This document shows positions 27,015 to 35,963 of a stretch of 64,000 bases of DNA, one piece after another. The DNA comes from Pelomonas sp047654785 (GTDB taxonomy: Bacteria > Pseudomonadota > Gammaproteobacteria > Burkholderiales > Burkholderiaceae_C), in assembly GCF_047654785.1 (NCBI RefSeq), contig NZ_JASGKQ010000003.1, positions 186,001-250,000 of the forward strand, given 5' to 3'. The notes beneath the pieces are model-generated. The model searched no databases, was not told the DNA's origin, and saw nothing but the letters and a program-made list of their open reading frames with translations. A program made the position numbers and the translations under genes. Each line of letters begins with the position of its first letter. Within the stretch, counting starts at the first letter, position 1.

Positions 27015-28096
27015 GCGCGCCCTTCCTCCAGCTGCGCCAGTTGCTCGGCCGCCTGCGCGGCGAGCAGGCCCTGGATCACGTCGGCGAGGTCGCCGTCCAT
27101 GATCTGGCCGAGCTTGTAGAGCGTCAGGTTGATGCGGTGGTCGGTGAGCCGGCCCTGCGGGAAGTTGTAGGTGCGGATGCGGTCGCTGCGGTCGCCGCTG
27201 CCGATCAGGCCCTTGCGCGTGGCGGCCTCCCTGGCGGCGCGCTCGCTGCGCTCCTTCTCCTGGATGCGGGCCTGCAGCACTTGCAGCGCCTTGGCCTTGT
27301 TGCTGTGCTGGCTGCGGCCGTCCTGGCATTCGGCGACGATGCCGGTGGGCAGGTGCACCACGCGCACGGCGGAGTCGGTCTTGTTGATGTGCTGGCCGCC
27401 GGCGCCGCTGGCGCGGAAGGTGTCGATGCGCAGATCGGCCGGGTTCAGCGTGACGGCCTCGGCTTCGTCGGGCTCGGGCATGACCGCCACGGTGCAGGCG
27501 CTGGTGTGGATGCGGCCCTGGGTCTCGGTCGCCGGCACGCGCTGCACGCGGTGGCCGCCGCTTTCGAACTTGAGCCGGCCGTAGACGCCATCGCCCTCGA
27601 TGCGCACGACCAGCTCCTTGTAGCCGCCAAGGTCGGACGCGTTCTCGCTCATGACCTCGCAGCGCCAGCCCTGGGCCTCGGCGAAGCGCAGGTACATGCG
27701 CGCCAGGTCGCCCGCGAACAGCGCGGACTCGTCGCCGCCGGTGCCGGCGCGGATTTCGAGGAAGGCGTTGCGCTCGTCGTCCGGGTCTTTGGGGATCAGC
27801 GCGAGTTGCAGTTCCTGGTCGAGCGCGGCGAGCGCGGCCTCGTTGGTGGCGATTTCCTCGCGGGCCATCTCGGCCATTTCGGGGTCGGCGAGCAGCTCGC
27901 GCGCGGCGGCGAGGTCGGCCTCGTGCGCCTGGTAGCGGCGGTAGCGCTCGACGAGGCCGGCGACCTCGGACTGCTCGCGGGTCAGCGCGCGGTAGCGCTT
28001 CATGTCGGCGGCGAGGCTGCCGTCGGCGAGCAGCGCGTCCAGCTCGGCGAGGCGGAAGGCGAGGCGGTCGAACTGCTGGCGCAGGGAGTCTTTCAT
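27011..28096 (-). CDS. prfA: Peptide chain release factor 1
   Basis: RF1 terminates translation at UAA and UAG. The 361-residue protein has the stop-codon-reading PAT motif (RVPATETQGRIHTSA) and the peptidyl-hydrolysis GGQ motif (GASGAGGQHINKTDSAVR). prmC overlaps its 3' end and hemA lies upstream on the same strand. Confidence 0.98.
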   Translation of the reverse strand: MKDSLRQQFDRLAFRLAELDALLADGSLAADMKRYRALTREQSEVAGLVERYRRYQAHEADLAAARELLADPEMAEMAREEIATNEAALAALDQELQLALIPKDPDDERNAFLEIRAGTGGDESALFAGDLARMYLRFAEAQGWRCEVMSENASDLGGYKELVVRIEGDGVYGRLKFESGGHRVQRVPATETQGRIHTSACTVAVMPEPDEAEAVTLNPADLRIDTFRASGAGGQHINKTDSAVRVVHLPTGIVAECQDGRSQHSNKAKALQVLQARIQEKERSERAAREAATRKGLIGSGDRSDRIRTYNFPQGRLTDHRINLTLYKLGQIMDGDLADVIQGLLAAQAAEQLAQLEEGRA

Positions 28097-28165
28097 GGCG
28101 GGCGGGCGGAAGAGGCAGTCAGGGGCGGCGCAGCGTCTGCGCCGGGCGGCGGCTGGCGAGCGCCG

Positions 28166-29428
28166 CTAGGACTGCCGGCCGCGCAGGAACAGCCGCGAGA
28201 CGGTCTGCGCCAGGTGCAGGCGCTGCTCGCCGTCGCTGGCGTTCAGCTCCGCCAGCGTGCCGTGCAGCAGCTTGTGCGTGATGCCTTTGGAGAGCGCGTC
28301 CAGCACCTCGTCCACGTCGGCGCCCCGGGCCAGCAGCTTGCGGGCGCGGGCGATCTCCAGCGCGCGCCAATCGTCGGCCTGCTGGTGAAGCGCCTGGATC
28401 AGCGGCACCGTGTGACGCTGGTCCAGCCAGTGCATGAAGCTCTGCACGCCGGTCTCGACGATGGCCTCGGCCTGCGCGACGGCCGCCTGGCGCTTCTCGC
28501 CGGCGGTCTGCACCTGCTGGGCCAGCTCGTCGACGGTGTAGAGGTAGACGTCGTCGAGCTGGGCGACCTCGGGCTCGATGTCGCGCGGTACCGCCAGGTC
28601 GACCATGAACATCGGCCGGTGCCGGCGTTTTTTCAGCGCGCGCTCGACGGCGCCCAGGCCGATCAGCGGCAGGCTGGACGCGGTGCAGGAGACGACGATG
28701 TCGAACTCGTGCAGGCGCTCGGGCAGGTCGGACAGGCGCATGGCCTCGGCGCCGAAGCGGGTGGCGAGCTTCTCGCCGCGCTCCAGCGTGCGGTTGGCCA
28801 CGGCCACGTGGCGCGGCGTGCGGGCGGCGAAGTGGGTGGCCGTCAGCTCGATCATCTCGCCCGCGCCGACGAACAGCACGCGCGTGCGCGCCAGGTCCTC
28901 GAACAGCTGGCCGGCCAGGCGCACGGCGGCGGCGGCCATGCTGATGGAGTGGGCGCCGATCTCGGTGGAGCTGCGCACCTCCTTGGCGACCGAGAAGCTG
29001 CGCTGGAACAGCTGGTGCAGCGTGGTGCCCAGCGCCCCGGCGTTCTCGGCCTCGCGCACGGCCTGCTTCATCTGGCCGAGGATCTGCGGCTCGCCCAGCA
29101 CCATGGAGTCCAGCCCTGCGGCGACGCGGAAGGCGTGGCGCGCGGCGGCGCTGCCCTGCATCACGTAGGCGTGTTCGCGCAGCTCGCCGGCCTCGACGCC
29201 GCCCGCCTGCGCCAGCCAGGCGATGGCCGGCTGCACCTGGGCCTGCGGCGCGGCCACGTAGAGCTCGGTGCGGTTGCAGGTGGACAGGATGGCGGCCTCG
29301 GGCGTGCCGGGCAGCTTCTGGCGCAGGCCGGACAGCGACGGCGCCAGCTGCTCCAGCGAGAACGCGAACCGGCCGCGCAGGTCCAGCGGCGCGGTGTGGT
29401 GGTTCAGGCCGAGGGCGAAGACGGACAT
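28166..29428 (-). CDS. hemA: Glutamyl-tRNA reductase
   Basis: HemA reduces glutamyl-tRNA to glutamate-1-semialdehyde, the first committed step of haem synthesis by the C5 route. The 420-residue protein starts MSVFALGLNHHTAPLDLR, has the catalytic cysteine in LSTCNRTELY, the EPQILGQMK segment, the NADPH-binding VLFVGAGEMIELTA and a C-terminal dimerisation helix. The start at 29428 fits the family; 27 further codons upstream are not conserved. Confidence 0.97.
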   Translation of the reverse strand: MSVFALGLNHHTAPLDLRGRFAFSLEQLAPSLSGLRQKLPGTPEAAILSTCNRTELYVAAPQAQVQPAIAWLAQAGGVEAGELREHAYVMQGSAAARHAFRVAAGLDSMVLGEPQILGQMKQAVREAENAGALGTTLHQLFQRSFSVAKEVRSSTEIGAHSISMAAAAVRLAGQLFEDLARTRVLFVGAGEMIELTATHFAARTPRHVAVANRTLERGEKLATRFGAEAMRLSDLPERLHEFDIVVSCTASSLPLIGLGAVERALKKRRHRPMFMVDLAVPRDIEPEVAQLDDVYLYTVDELAQQVQTAGEKRQAAVAQAEAIVETGVQSFMHWLDQRHTVPLIQALHQQADDWRALEIARARKLLARGADVDEVLDALSKGITHKLLHGTLAELNASDGEQRLHLAQTVSRLFLRGRQS

Positions 29429-29482
29429 GGGGCGGATTGTAGGATTCGCGGCTTCGGCCCCCCTGACACGGATCAAACCCGC

Positions 29483-29755
29483 ATGAGCCCGCTCGACGCC
29501 TTCTGGCATGCCGCCAACCTGTTCGCCCCGGCCTGGGGGCTGGCGGCGCTGTTGGCGGTGGCGGTCAAGGGGCTGTGGCGGCGCGAGGCGAAGCCGCTGC
29601 GCTGGCTGCGGTTGTGGGGCTGGGGCAGCGCGGGCGGCAGCCTGGCCGTCGTCGCCGCGCTGGTGCTGCTGGGCCGCGACGGCCGCATGGCGGGCTATGC
29701 GCTGCTGGTGCTGGGCGTCGCGCTGCCGCAGTGGTGGCTGCTGGTGCGGCGCTGA
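29483..29755 (+). CDS. Small hydrophobic membrane protein, unknown
   Basis: This 90-residue protein has about three hydrophobic stretches: LFAPAWGLAALLAVAVKGL, a central SLAVVAALVLLG and YALLVLGVALPQWWLLV. It is probably a small inner-membrane protein. It is divergent from hemA with only 54 bases between starts, and convergent with miaB. No function is recognised. Confidence 0.7.
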   Translation: MSPLDAFWHAANLFAPAWGLAALLAVAVKGLWRREAKPLRWLRLWGWGSAGGSLAVVAALVLLGRDGRMAGYALLVLGVALPQWWLLVRR

Positions 29756-29768
29756 CGGCGCCGCTGCG

Positions 29769-31124
29769 TCAGGCGCTGAGCACCGCTTCCGCCGTGACCA
29801 CCTCGCCGCGCAGTGAGTGCGCGAAGGCGGTGGTGATGCGCACGTCCACCAACTGGTCCATCAGCCGCGGCGAGCCGGGGAAGTTGACGATGCGGTTGCA
29901 CTCGGTGCGGCCCATCAGCTCGGTGGCGTCCTTGCGGGACGTGCCGGTGACGAGCACCTTCTCGACCCGGCCGACCATGCCCTGCGAAATCGTCAGCGCA
30001 TGCGCCTCGATGGCGGCCTGCAACTCCTGCAGGCGCTTGACCTTCACCTCGTAGGGCGTCGTGTCCTCCAGCGCCGCGGCCGGCGTGCCGGGACGGGGGC
30101 TGAAGATGAAGCTGAAGCTCGCGTCGAAGCCGACGTCGTGCACCAGCTTCATCAGCTTCGCGTGGTCCTCGTCCGTCTCGCCGGGGAAGCCGACGATGAA
30201 GTCGCTGGCCAGGCGCAGGTCCGGGCGGATCGCGCGCAGCTTGCGCACGATGCTCTTGAACTCCAGCGCCGTGTAGCCGCGCTTCATCGCCATCAGGATG
30301 CGGTCGCTGCCGTGCTGCACGGGCAGGTGCAGGTGGTTGACGAGCTGCGGCACGCGGCCGTAGGCCTCGATCAGGCGCGGGCTGAACTCGTTGGGGTGGC
30401 TGGTCGTGAAGCGCAGGCGGCGGATGCCGGGGATCTCGGCCGCGTACTCCAGCAGCAGCGCCAGGTCGGCGTGCTCGCTGGTGTCGCCCATCCGGCCCCG
30501 GTAGGCATTGACGTTCTGGCCCAGCAGGTTGATCTCCATGACGCCCTGGTCGGCGAGGCCGGCGATCTCGGTCAGCACGTCGTCGAAGGGCCGCGACACC
30601 TCCTCGCCGCGCGTGTAGGGCACGACGCAGTAGGAGCAGTACTTGGAGCAGCCTTCCATGATGGACACGAAGGCCGACGCGCCCTCGACCTTGGCGGGCG
30701 GCAGGTGGTCAAACTTCTCGATCTCGGGGAAGGAAATGTCCACCTGCGGGCGGCGCTGCTCGCGGCGGGCCTGCAGCATCGCGGGCAGGCGGTGCAGCGT
30801 CTGCGGGCCGAACACCACGTCCACATAGGGCGCGCGCTCGATGATGGCCGCACCTTCCTGCGACGCGACGCAGCCGCCGACGCCGATCATCACGCCCTTG
30901 GCCTTCAGGTGCTTCACGCGGCCCAGGTCGCTGAAGACCTTTTCCTGCGCCTTCTCGCGCACCGAGCAGGTGTTGAACAGGATGAGGTCGGCGGCTTCCG
31001 GGTCGTCGGTGGGCTCGTAGCCCTGGGCGGCGCCGAGCACGTCGGCCATCTTGTCCGAGTCGTACTCGTTCATCTGGCAGCCGAAGGTCTTGATGTAGAC
31101 CTTCTTCTGGGGGGCGTCGGTCAT
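29769..31124 (-). CDS. miaB: tRNA-2-methylthio-N6-dimethylallyladenosine synthase
   Basis: MiaB adds the methylthio group to ms2i6A37 of tRNAs reading UNN codons. The 451-residue protein has an N-terminal UPF0004 domain with three cluster cysteines (KTFGCQMNEYDS, FNTCSVRE, GVGGCVAS), the radical-SAM CSKYCSYC motif near residue 157, and a C-terminal TRAM domain. The start at 31124 (MTDAPQKKVYIKTFGC) fits the family and overlaps the following secreted-protein gene. Confidence 0.97.
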   Translation of the reverse strand: MTDAPQKKVYIKTFGCQMNEYDSDKMADVLGAAQGYEPTDDPEAADLILFNTCSVREKAQEKVFSDLGRVKHLKAKGVMIGVGGCVASQEGAAIIERAPYVDVVFGPQTLHRLPAMLQARREQRRPQVDISFPEIEKFDHLPPAKVEGASAFVSIMEGCSKYCSYCVVPYTRGEEVSRPFDDVLTEIAGLADQGVMEINLLGQNVNAYRGRMGDTSEHADLALLLEYAAEIPGIRRLRFTTSHPNEFSPRLIEAYGRVPQLVNHLHLPVQHGSDRILMAMKRGYTALEFKSIVRKLRAIRPDLRLASDFIVGFPGETDEDHAKLMKLVHDVGFDASFSFIFSPRPGTPAAALEDTTPYEVKVKRLQELQAAIEAHALTISQGMVGRVEKVLVTGTSRKDATELMGRTECNRIVNFPGSPRLMDQLVDVRITTAFAHSLRGEVVTAEAVLSA

Positions 31125-31498
31125 GGCTGGGTCCAGGTCTGGTTGCCGGGGTTGAACTGCAGGCGCGCGGCCTCGGCGGGCGTGCGGGGCCAGGTCTTGT
31201 TGGCCAGTTCGGCGGCGTTCAGCACCCACACGTCCATGATCAGGCCGCTGCTCTCGACCGTGTAGTGAACGATGAACTTCTGGCCGGCCAGGCCCGCGGG
31301 CGGCACCCACAGGTTGGCGTCGTTCTTCACGCGCGCGCCGGGCGCCAGGCGCGCCGGCCGGCCGTTCAGCCGCGCGTCGGGAAACTGCGTGATGACGAGT
31401 TCGCCGCGCAGCGCGTTGGCGGGGAAGAAGCGGTGCACCTGCGCGTGGGCGGCCAGGCAACTGGCGGCCAGGGCCAGCGGGAGAACACAGCGGTACAT
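31121..31498 (-). CDS. Small secreted protein, unknown
   Basis: The 125-residue protein has a signal peptide (LPLALAASCLAAHAQ) and a compact domain ending in LQFNPGNQTWTQP. Segments such as ANALRGELVITQFPDARLNG and LSPGARV-like RLAPGARVKNDANLW are typical of a family of short betaproteobacterial periplasmic proteins of unknown function. Its last codons overlap the miaB start (ATGA), so it is transcribed ahead of miaB. Confidence 0.75.
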   Translation of the reverse strand: MYRCVLPLALAASCLAAHAQVHRFFPANALRGELVITQFPDARLNGRPARLAPGARVKNDANLWVPPAGLAGQKFIVHYTVESSGLIMDVWVLNAAELANKTWPRTPAEAARLQFNPGNQTWTQP

Positions 31499-31531
31499 GG
31501 CATGTCCAGTGGCTGCGGGAACTGCAAAGAC

Positions 31532-31560
31532 GAACGGCCCGAGCAATGCTCGGGCCGTTC
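31532..31560 (-). terminator. Strong hairpin terminator after tRNA-Met
   Basis: A near-perfect 14-bp stem runs from GAACGGCCCGAGCA to its complement over 31532-31560, with almost no loop. On the minus strand it is followed by GTCTTTGC. It lies directly after the tRNA-Met gene and before the miaB transcription unit. Confidence 0.65.
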
Positions 31561-31567
31561 GGGGTGT

Positions 31568-31644
<77 letters not shown>

Positions 31645-31697
31645 TGAGCCGACCATTCTAAGCGAAGTTTTCCGGCGTTGGCAAGTGGGCCGGCAAA

Positions 31698-33368
31698 TCA
31701 GTGCGCCGGAGCCTTCAGGAAGGCCTGCAGCGGCTGGCCCGGCAGGCGCTTCAGGCCCTCGACGACCTGGGCCGCGTTGAACGTGGCGCCGGCGTCGTTG
31801 GTGTGCGTGCGGGCGTCGGCGAAGAAGCCGTCCACGCGGTCGGCGCCGAGGGCGCGGTAGGCCTCGGCGATGCGCAGCGTCAGGTCGATGAACTGGGCGC
31901 CGCTCTCGCGCGCGGCCTGTTCGGCCCAGGCGGCGTGCTGCTCGAAGTCGCGCGGCTGGCCGGGCTGCCAGCGGTCCTTGTGCGGCACGGGCGACAGCAC
32001 GACGACGCGGGCGCCCCGGGCATGCGCGTCGGCGATGTAGCGCTTCAGGTACCAGCCGTAGCTGTGCACCGTCTCCGGGCTGCCGTCGGGGCGGGTGTCT
32101 TGCTGCGTGTCGTCGCCGACGCCGGGCACCGAGCCGCGGTTCTTGCCGGCGGGGTCGCCGATGCGGGCGCCGTCGTTGTGGCCGAACTGGATCAGCAGCG
32201 TGTCGCCGGCCTTGAGCTGCGCCAGCACCGCAGCCCAGCGGCCTTCGGTGTAGAAGGTGCGGCTGCTGCGGCCGCCGATCGCGTTGTTGACGACGTTCAG
32301 GCGCTGCGTGTCGAAGAACGCGGCGATGCGCTCGCCCCAGCCGTAGGCGCCGTTCTGGCCGCCGCTGCGCACGGTGGAGTCGCCGATCATCACGAGGCTG
32401 GGCAGCCCGGGGTCGCGCGGCGCCTCGACCCGGACCTTGCGGGCGTCGGCGACGGGCCGGTCGTCCGAGCCGTCCGGCGCGAAGCGGCGCAGGTAGACGT
32501 CGTCGGGCAGCACCTTGTTCTGGATCAGGCCGGCGATGACGAGCTGCGCGTTGACGGCCGCGCCGAGCCAGTTGGTGTGCACGGTCTCCTGCGGCGTGTC
32601 GGCGGGGAACAGCGTCTCGACGGTCGCCTTGCCGAGCGCCTCGTAGCGCCGGGCGCCCCATTCGTTGAGGTCGATGAAGGCGACGCTCTCCTGCCTGGCG
32701 ACCTCGGCGGCCCAGGCCGCGAAGTTGCCGCCGGCGCGCGTGACCCTGACGCCGTCGGCCTCCCAGCGCTTGCGGATCACCGGCGAGCAGATGACCGGCG
32801 TGGCGCCGGCCGCGCGGATCTCGGCGACGTAGTCGCGCAGGTAGGCGCCGTAGGTGGAGACGGTCTCGGGCTGGCCGGTCAGCAGGTTGCGGATCTCTTC
32901 CTGCTCGGGGCCGGTGCCGCGCAGCACGCCGCGGGCGCGGCTGCTGTCGTTGACCGGGCTGGCGTCGTTGTGGCCGAACTGCATGACGACCCAGTCGCCC
33001 TTCCTGATGAAGGGTTGGGTGCGGGCCCAGTGGTCGCTGGTGCGGTAGGTGCGGCTGGACAGGCCGCCGACGGCGCGGTTGACGACGTTGATCTTCGCCG
33101 GGTCGAGGTAGGCGGCGATCGGGTTGCCCCAGCCCCACTGGCCTTGGGCGCCCTTGCCCTGGCCGTCGTCGTGGCCGTTGCGCACGGTGGAGTCGCCGAT
33201 GAGGATCAGCGACGGCAGCGCGGGCCGGGCCGGCTCCGGCAGCCGCACCTGGGCGCGCGCGGGGTCGGTGGCGGCGGTGAACTCCTGGGCGTGGGCGGGC
33301 GCCAGCGGCAGGGCGAACAGCAGCGCGGCGGCGGCGCGGCGGGTGGTCTTGGCGATCATGGCGCGCAT
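31698..33368 (-). CDS. Tandem SGNH-type rhamnogalacturonan acetylesterase (two CE12-like domains)
   Basis: The product is 556 residues with a signal peptide (ALLFALPLAPAHAQ) and two complete SGNH-hydrolase domains in tandem. Domain 1 (residues ~50-300) has ILIGDSTVRNG, AVGGLSSRTYR, MQFGHND and a C-terminal TVHTNWLG. Domain 2 (~305-550) has MIGDSTVRSG, AIGGRSSRTFY, IQFGHNDGA and RTHTNDAGA. Each keeps the Ser, Gly, Asn and His blocks. Such enzymes remove acetyl groups from rhamnogalacturonan I. Family members normally have one domain, so this is a duplication or fusion. The neighbouring lyase and glycosidase genes support pectin use. Confidence 0.88.
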   Translation of the reverse strand: MRAMIAKTTRRAAAALLFALPLAPAHAQEFTAATDPARAQVRLPEPARPALPSLILIGDSTVRNGHDDGQGKGAQGQWGWGNPIAAYLDPAKINVVNRAVGGLSSRTYRTSDHWARTQPFIRKGDWVVMQFGHNDASPVNDSSRARGVLRGTGPEQEEIRNLLTGQPETVSTYGAYLRDYVAEIRAAGATPVICSPVIRKRWEADGVRVTRAGGNFAAWAAEVARQESVAFIDLNEWGARRYEALGKATVETLFPADTPQETVHTNWLGAAVNAQLVIAGLIQNKVLPDDVYLRRFAPDGSDDRPVADARKVRVEAPRDPGLPSLVMIGDSTVRSGGQNGAYGWGERIAAFFDTQRLNVVNNAIGGRSSRTFYTEGRWAAVLAQLKAGDTLLIQFGHNDGARIGDPAGKNRGSVPGVGDDTQQDTRPDGSPETVHSYGWYLKRYIADAHARGARVVVLSPVPHKDRWQPGQPRDFEQHAAWAEQAARESGAQFIDLTLRIAEAYRALGADRVDGFFADARTHTNDAGATFNAAQVVEGLKRLPGQPLQAFLKAPAH

Positions 33369-33503
33369 GCTAGGAGCGGCGCGCGGCGGCCGGCGGCCGC
33401 GACGGCGCAAGTTCTTGAGCGATTCGCGGCCGGCAACAGTCCCGGGCGGGCGCGGGCCTAGAGTGCGCCGCACCTCGACCCCGCCCACCCGGCCGCCCCC
33501 GCC

Positions 33504-34856
33504 ATGCGCTCCACGCCCTCCCTGCTCATCGCCGCCCTGCTCGGCCTGGCCCTGGCGCCCGCCTGGGCGCAGATCGGCCAGCGCTTCCCGTCCGAGAAGC
33601 GCGTCGTCGCCGATCCGGTCACAGGCACGCCGCTGACCTTCCTCACCACGCAGCCGCGCGGCGACGCCAAGATCTACCCCAGCCACCCGCAGTGGACGGC
33701 CGACGGCCGGTGGCTGGTGTTCCGCTCCGGCCGCGTGAAGGGCGAGGCCATCGCCGTCAACGAGGCCACGGGCGAACTGGTTCAGGTCACCGAGGGCGGC
33801 TATGACGGCATGCTCAACCTGTCGCAGTCGGGCGGCAACAAGCTCTACTTCCTGCGCAAGGCGCCGGGCGGCGCGCCCAAGGTCATGCAGGCCGTGGAGG
33901 TGGACCTGGACCGCGTGTTCGCCGACAGCCAGGCCGGCGCGATGAAGCCGGCCGCCGCCTACCAGCGCGTGTTCGCCACGCTGCCCGCCGAACTGGAGGC
34001 CGTGGGCGACAACGCGCTGGACGCGGACGGCCAGTGGTTCTACTTCCGCATCCAGGGCAAGGCCTACGCGGGCGCCAGGCTGCCGGCCGGCACCCGGGTC
34101 GAGCCGCCCTTCGGCCCGCGCGGCATGGGCGCCGGGCCGCACGCCATCGGCAAGGTGAACGTGCAGACGGGCGAGTTCCGGCATGTCGTGTCCGTGCCCT
34201 TCCAGATCGGCCACATCCAGTCCAACCTGTGGATGCCGGGCGAGCTGGTGTTCAGCTGGGAGACCGGCGGCAAGTCGCCGCAGCGGACCTGGACCGTGCG
34301 CGGCGACGGCAGCGGCCTGCGGCCGCTCTACCCGGAGGCGCCCTACGAGTGGGTCACGCACGAGGCCATCATCGGCCGGGACGAGGTGGCGCTGGCCATC
34401 ATGGGCCACCGCGCCATCCCCGGCGTCGCCGACCCCGGCCGCCCGGCGGGCACCGCCGTCGAGGGCGCGAACCCGGGCCAGGACGACGCCTGGGGCAACA
34501 CCGGCACGCGCGAGAAGCCCACGGGCCTGGCGATCGTCAACCTGCGCACGCGCGAGGTGAACCTCGTCGGCCAGACGCCCTCGGGCAGCGGCCTGTGGCA
34601 TGTGCACGGCTCGCCGGACGGCCGCTTCGCGGCGGGCGACGACTTCGGCCGCAGCCTCTACCTGATCGACCGCCGGACGCGCGAGATGAAGCTGCTGACC
34701 ACCGGCCACAAGACGACCGCGCGCGACCACATCCACCCGACCTTCAGCCCGGACGGCCGCCGGATCCAGATCCAGTCCGCCATGCTGGCCGCCGACGGGC
34801 GCGAGATGAATATCTGCATCGTGCCGGTGCCGCAGGAGTGGCTGGACAGGAAATAG
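33504..34856 (+). CDS. PL22-like oligogalacturonate lyase, exported beta-propeller
   Basis: The 450-residue protein has a signal peptide (LLIAALLGLALAPAWAQ) and a WD/TolB-type beta-propeller. Blade repeats include YPSHPQWTADGRWLVFRS, WHVHGSPDGRFAAG and DHIHPTFSPDGRRIQIQS. It resembles oligogalacturonate lyases of family PL22, which split unsaturated digalacturonate with a metal held by histidines; THE, WHVH and DHIHP are candidate ligands. The family is inferred from pattern, and a related exported propeller of unknown activity is possible. It is divergent from the acetylesterase gene. Confidence 0.68.
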   Translation: MRSTPSLLIAALLGLALAPAWAQIGQRFPSEKRVVADPVTGTPLTFLTTQPRGDAKIYPSHPQWTADGRWLVFRSGRVKGEAIAVNEATGELVQVTEGGYDGMLNLSQSGGNKLYFLRKAPGGAPKVMQAVEVDLDRVFADSQAGAMKPAAAYQRVFATLPAELEAVGDNALDADGQWFYFRIQGKAYAGARLPAGTRVEPPFGPRGMGAGPHAIGKVNVQTGEFRHVVSVPFQIGHIQSNLWMPGELVFSWETGGKSPQRTWTVRGDGSGLRPLYPEAPYEWVTHEAIIGRDEVALAIMGHRAIPGVADPGRPAGTAVEGANPGQDDAWGNTGTREKPTGLAIVNLRTREVNLVGQTPSGSGLWHVHGSPDGRFAAGDDFGRSLYLIDRRTREMKLLTTGHKTTARDHIHPTFSPDGRRIQIQSAMLAADGREMNICIVPVPQEWLDRK

Positions 34857-35201
34857 AAATCGCCGGCGGCCTGGTCGGGGTATTCGTGGTGATTTGAATA
34901 AGCACTGCAAGGGTTATTCCGCTGGTTTCGGTGAATATCGGCATGCGGCGCCGCCAGGCCGGCCGCCGCACCTCGCAGGTGCGTGTGGCGTTGGTGTGCG
35001 GCCCGATCGCGCCTGGGAACGCGCACGGTCTTGATCGATTCATGCACCAGATCAGGGTTTGTTCGGAGCAAGCAATCAGGGCCGTGAGTCTTTGGCGCGC
35101 GCTGCGCACGACGGGAATCCCGGCCCCTAGACTGGCGCAAAGGGGGCAATAAGAGCTGGTATTGATGGCCGGCCTCGACGAGATTCCTGGAGATACACGA
35201 C
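34857..35201. other. Intergenic region before the chimeric receptor gene
   Basis: This 345-bp stretch has no convincing gene. It is less GC-rich around 34880-34930 and 35030-35080, as expected of a promoter region. A GGAG ribosome-binding site stands just before 35202. No terminator with a T-tract is evident. Confidence 0.5.
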
Positions 35202-35963
35202 ATGCTGAAGACAAACTCCAGCCGCGCACGGGTTTTGCGCTGGACCCCGCTGGCACTGGCCATCTCCGCCCTGGCGGCCCAACAGGCCCAGGCCCAGCAG
35301 GCGGCGGTACCGGACGCGGCCGCATCGGCCCCCGCCGCCAGGCCGGCCGCCGAGAAGGCCAACCAACTGGAGACGGTGGTCGTCACCGGCATCCGCCGCT
35401 CCATCCAGAGCGCCATCGACCGCAAGCGCAACGCATCCACGGTGCAGGACAGCATCGTCGCGGAAGACATCGATCAGTTCCCGGACAAGAACGTCGGCGA
35501 GGCGCTGTCGCGCGTCACCGGCGTACAGCTGAGCCGGGAGTTCGGCGAAGGCTCGCAGGTGTCCATCCGCGGCGTCGAGCCCGACCTGAACCGCGTCGAG
35601 ATCAACGGCATGTCGGTGCTGGGCACCAACGGCGGCGCCGGCCGCGGCGCCGAACTGCGCGAACTGGCCTCCGAGCTGATCGCGTCCAACAACGGCACCA
35701 AGGGCAACCCGGTGCTGTCGGCCGACCTGCTGGGCGACTGGCGCGAGGAAGTCGTCTGGCGCAACGACGACAGCAGCGCGCTGCTGGTGTTCTCCACGGC
35801 CGTCCCGACCGCGCACCGGCTGGTGACGCTGATGCACGACCCGCAATACCGCGTGCAGGTCGCCGCGCAGAACGCCGGCTACAACCAGCCGCCGCACACC
35901 AGCTACCACCTGGGCGCCGCGATGAAGCCGCCGCGCTACCTGCCCGTCAAGGCCGCGCGATGA
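35202..35963 (+). pseudogene. Chimera: TonB-dependent receptor N terminus fused to rhamnogalacturonan lyase (PL11) C terminus
   Basis: The 253-residue frame has two unrelated halves. Residues 1-160 are a signal peptide, a TonB-box-like ETVVVTGIR and the start of a plug domain (SIVAEDIDQFPDKNVGEAL, TGVQLSREFGEGSQVSIRG, ELRELASELI) of the large carbohydrate receptor family. From about residue 161 the sequence is the end of a PL11 rhamnogalacturonan lyase (ASNNGTKGNPVLSADLLGDW, REEVVWR, LMHDPQYR, QNAGYNQPPHTSYHLG). The receptor barrel and the lyase catalytic propeller are both missing. The join, near 35680, is in frame and looks like a deletion. The product is probably non-functional in either role. 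Confidence 0.85.

Noticed and set aside
27041..29755. A 904-residue plus-strand open frame across prfA and hemA
   Set aside because: It lies antisense to two conserved genes; only its last 90 codons (29483-29755) look like a real small membrane protein.
31698..34910. A single very long minus-strand open frame covering the acetylesterase and the region opposite the PL22-like gene
   Set aside because: The part above 33368 is a GC-rich shadow of the plus-strand lyase-like gene. The true protein starts with the signal peptide at 33368.
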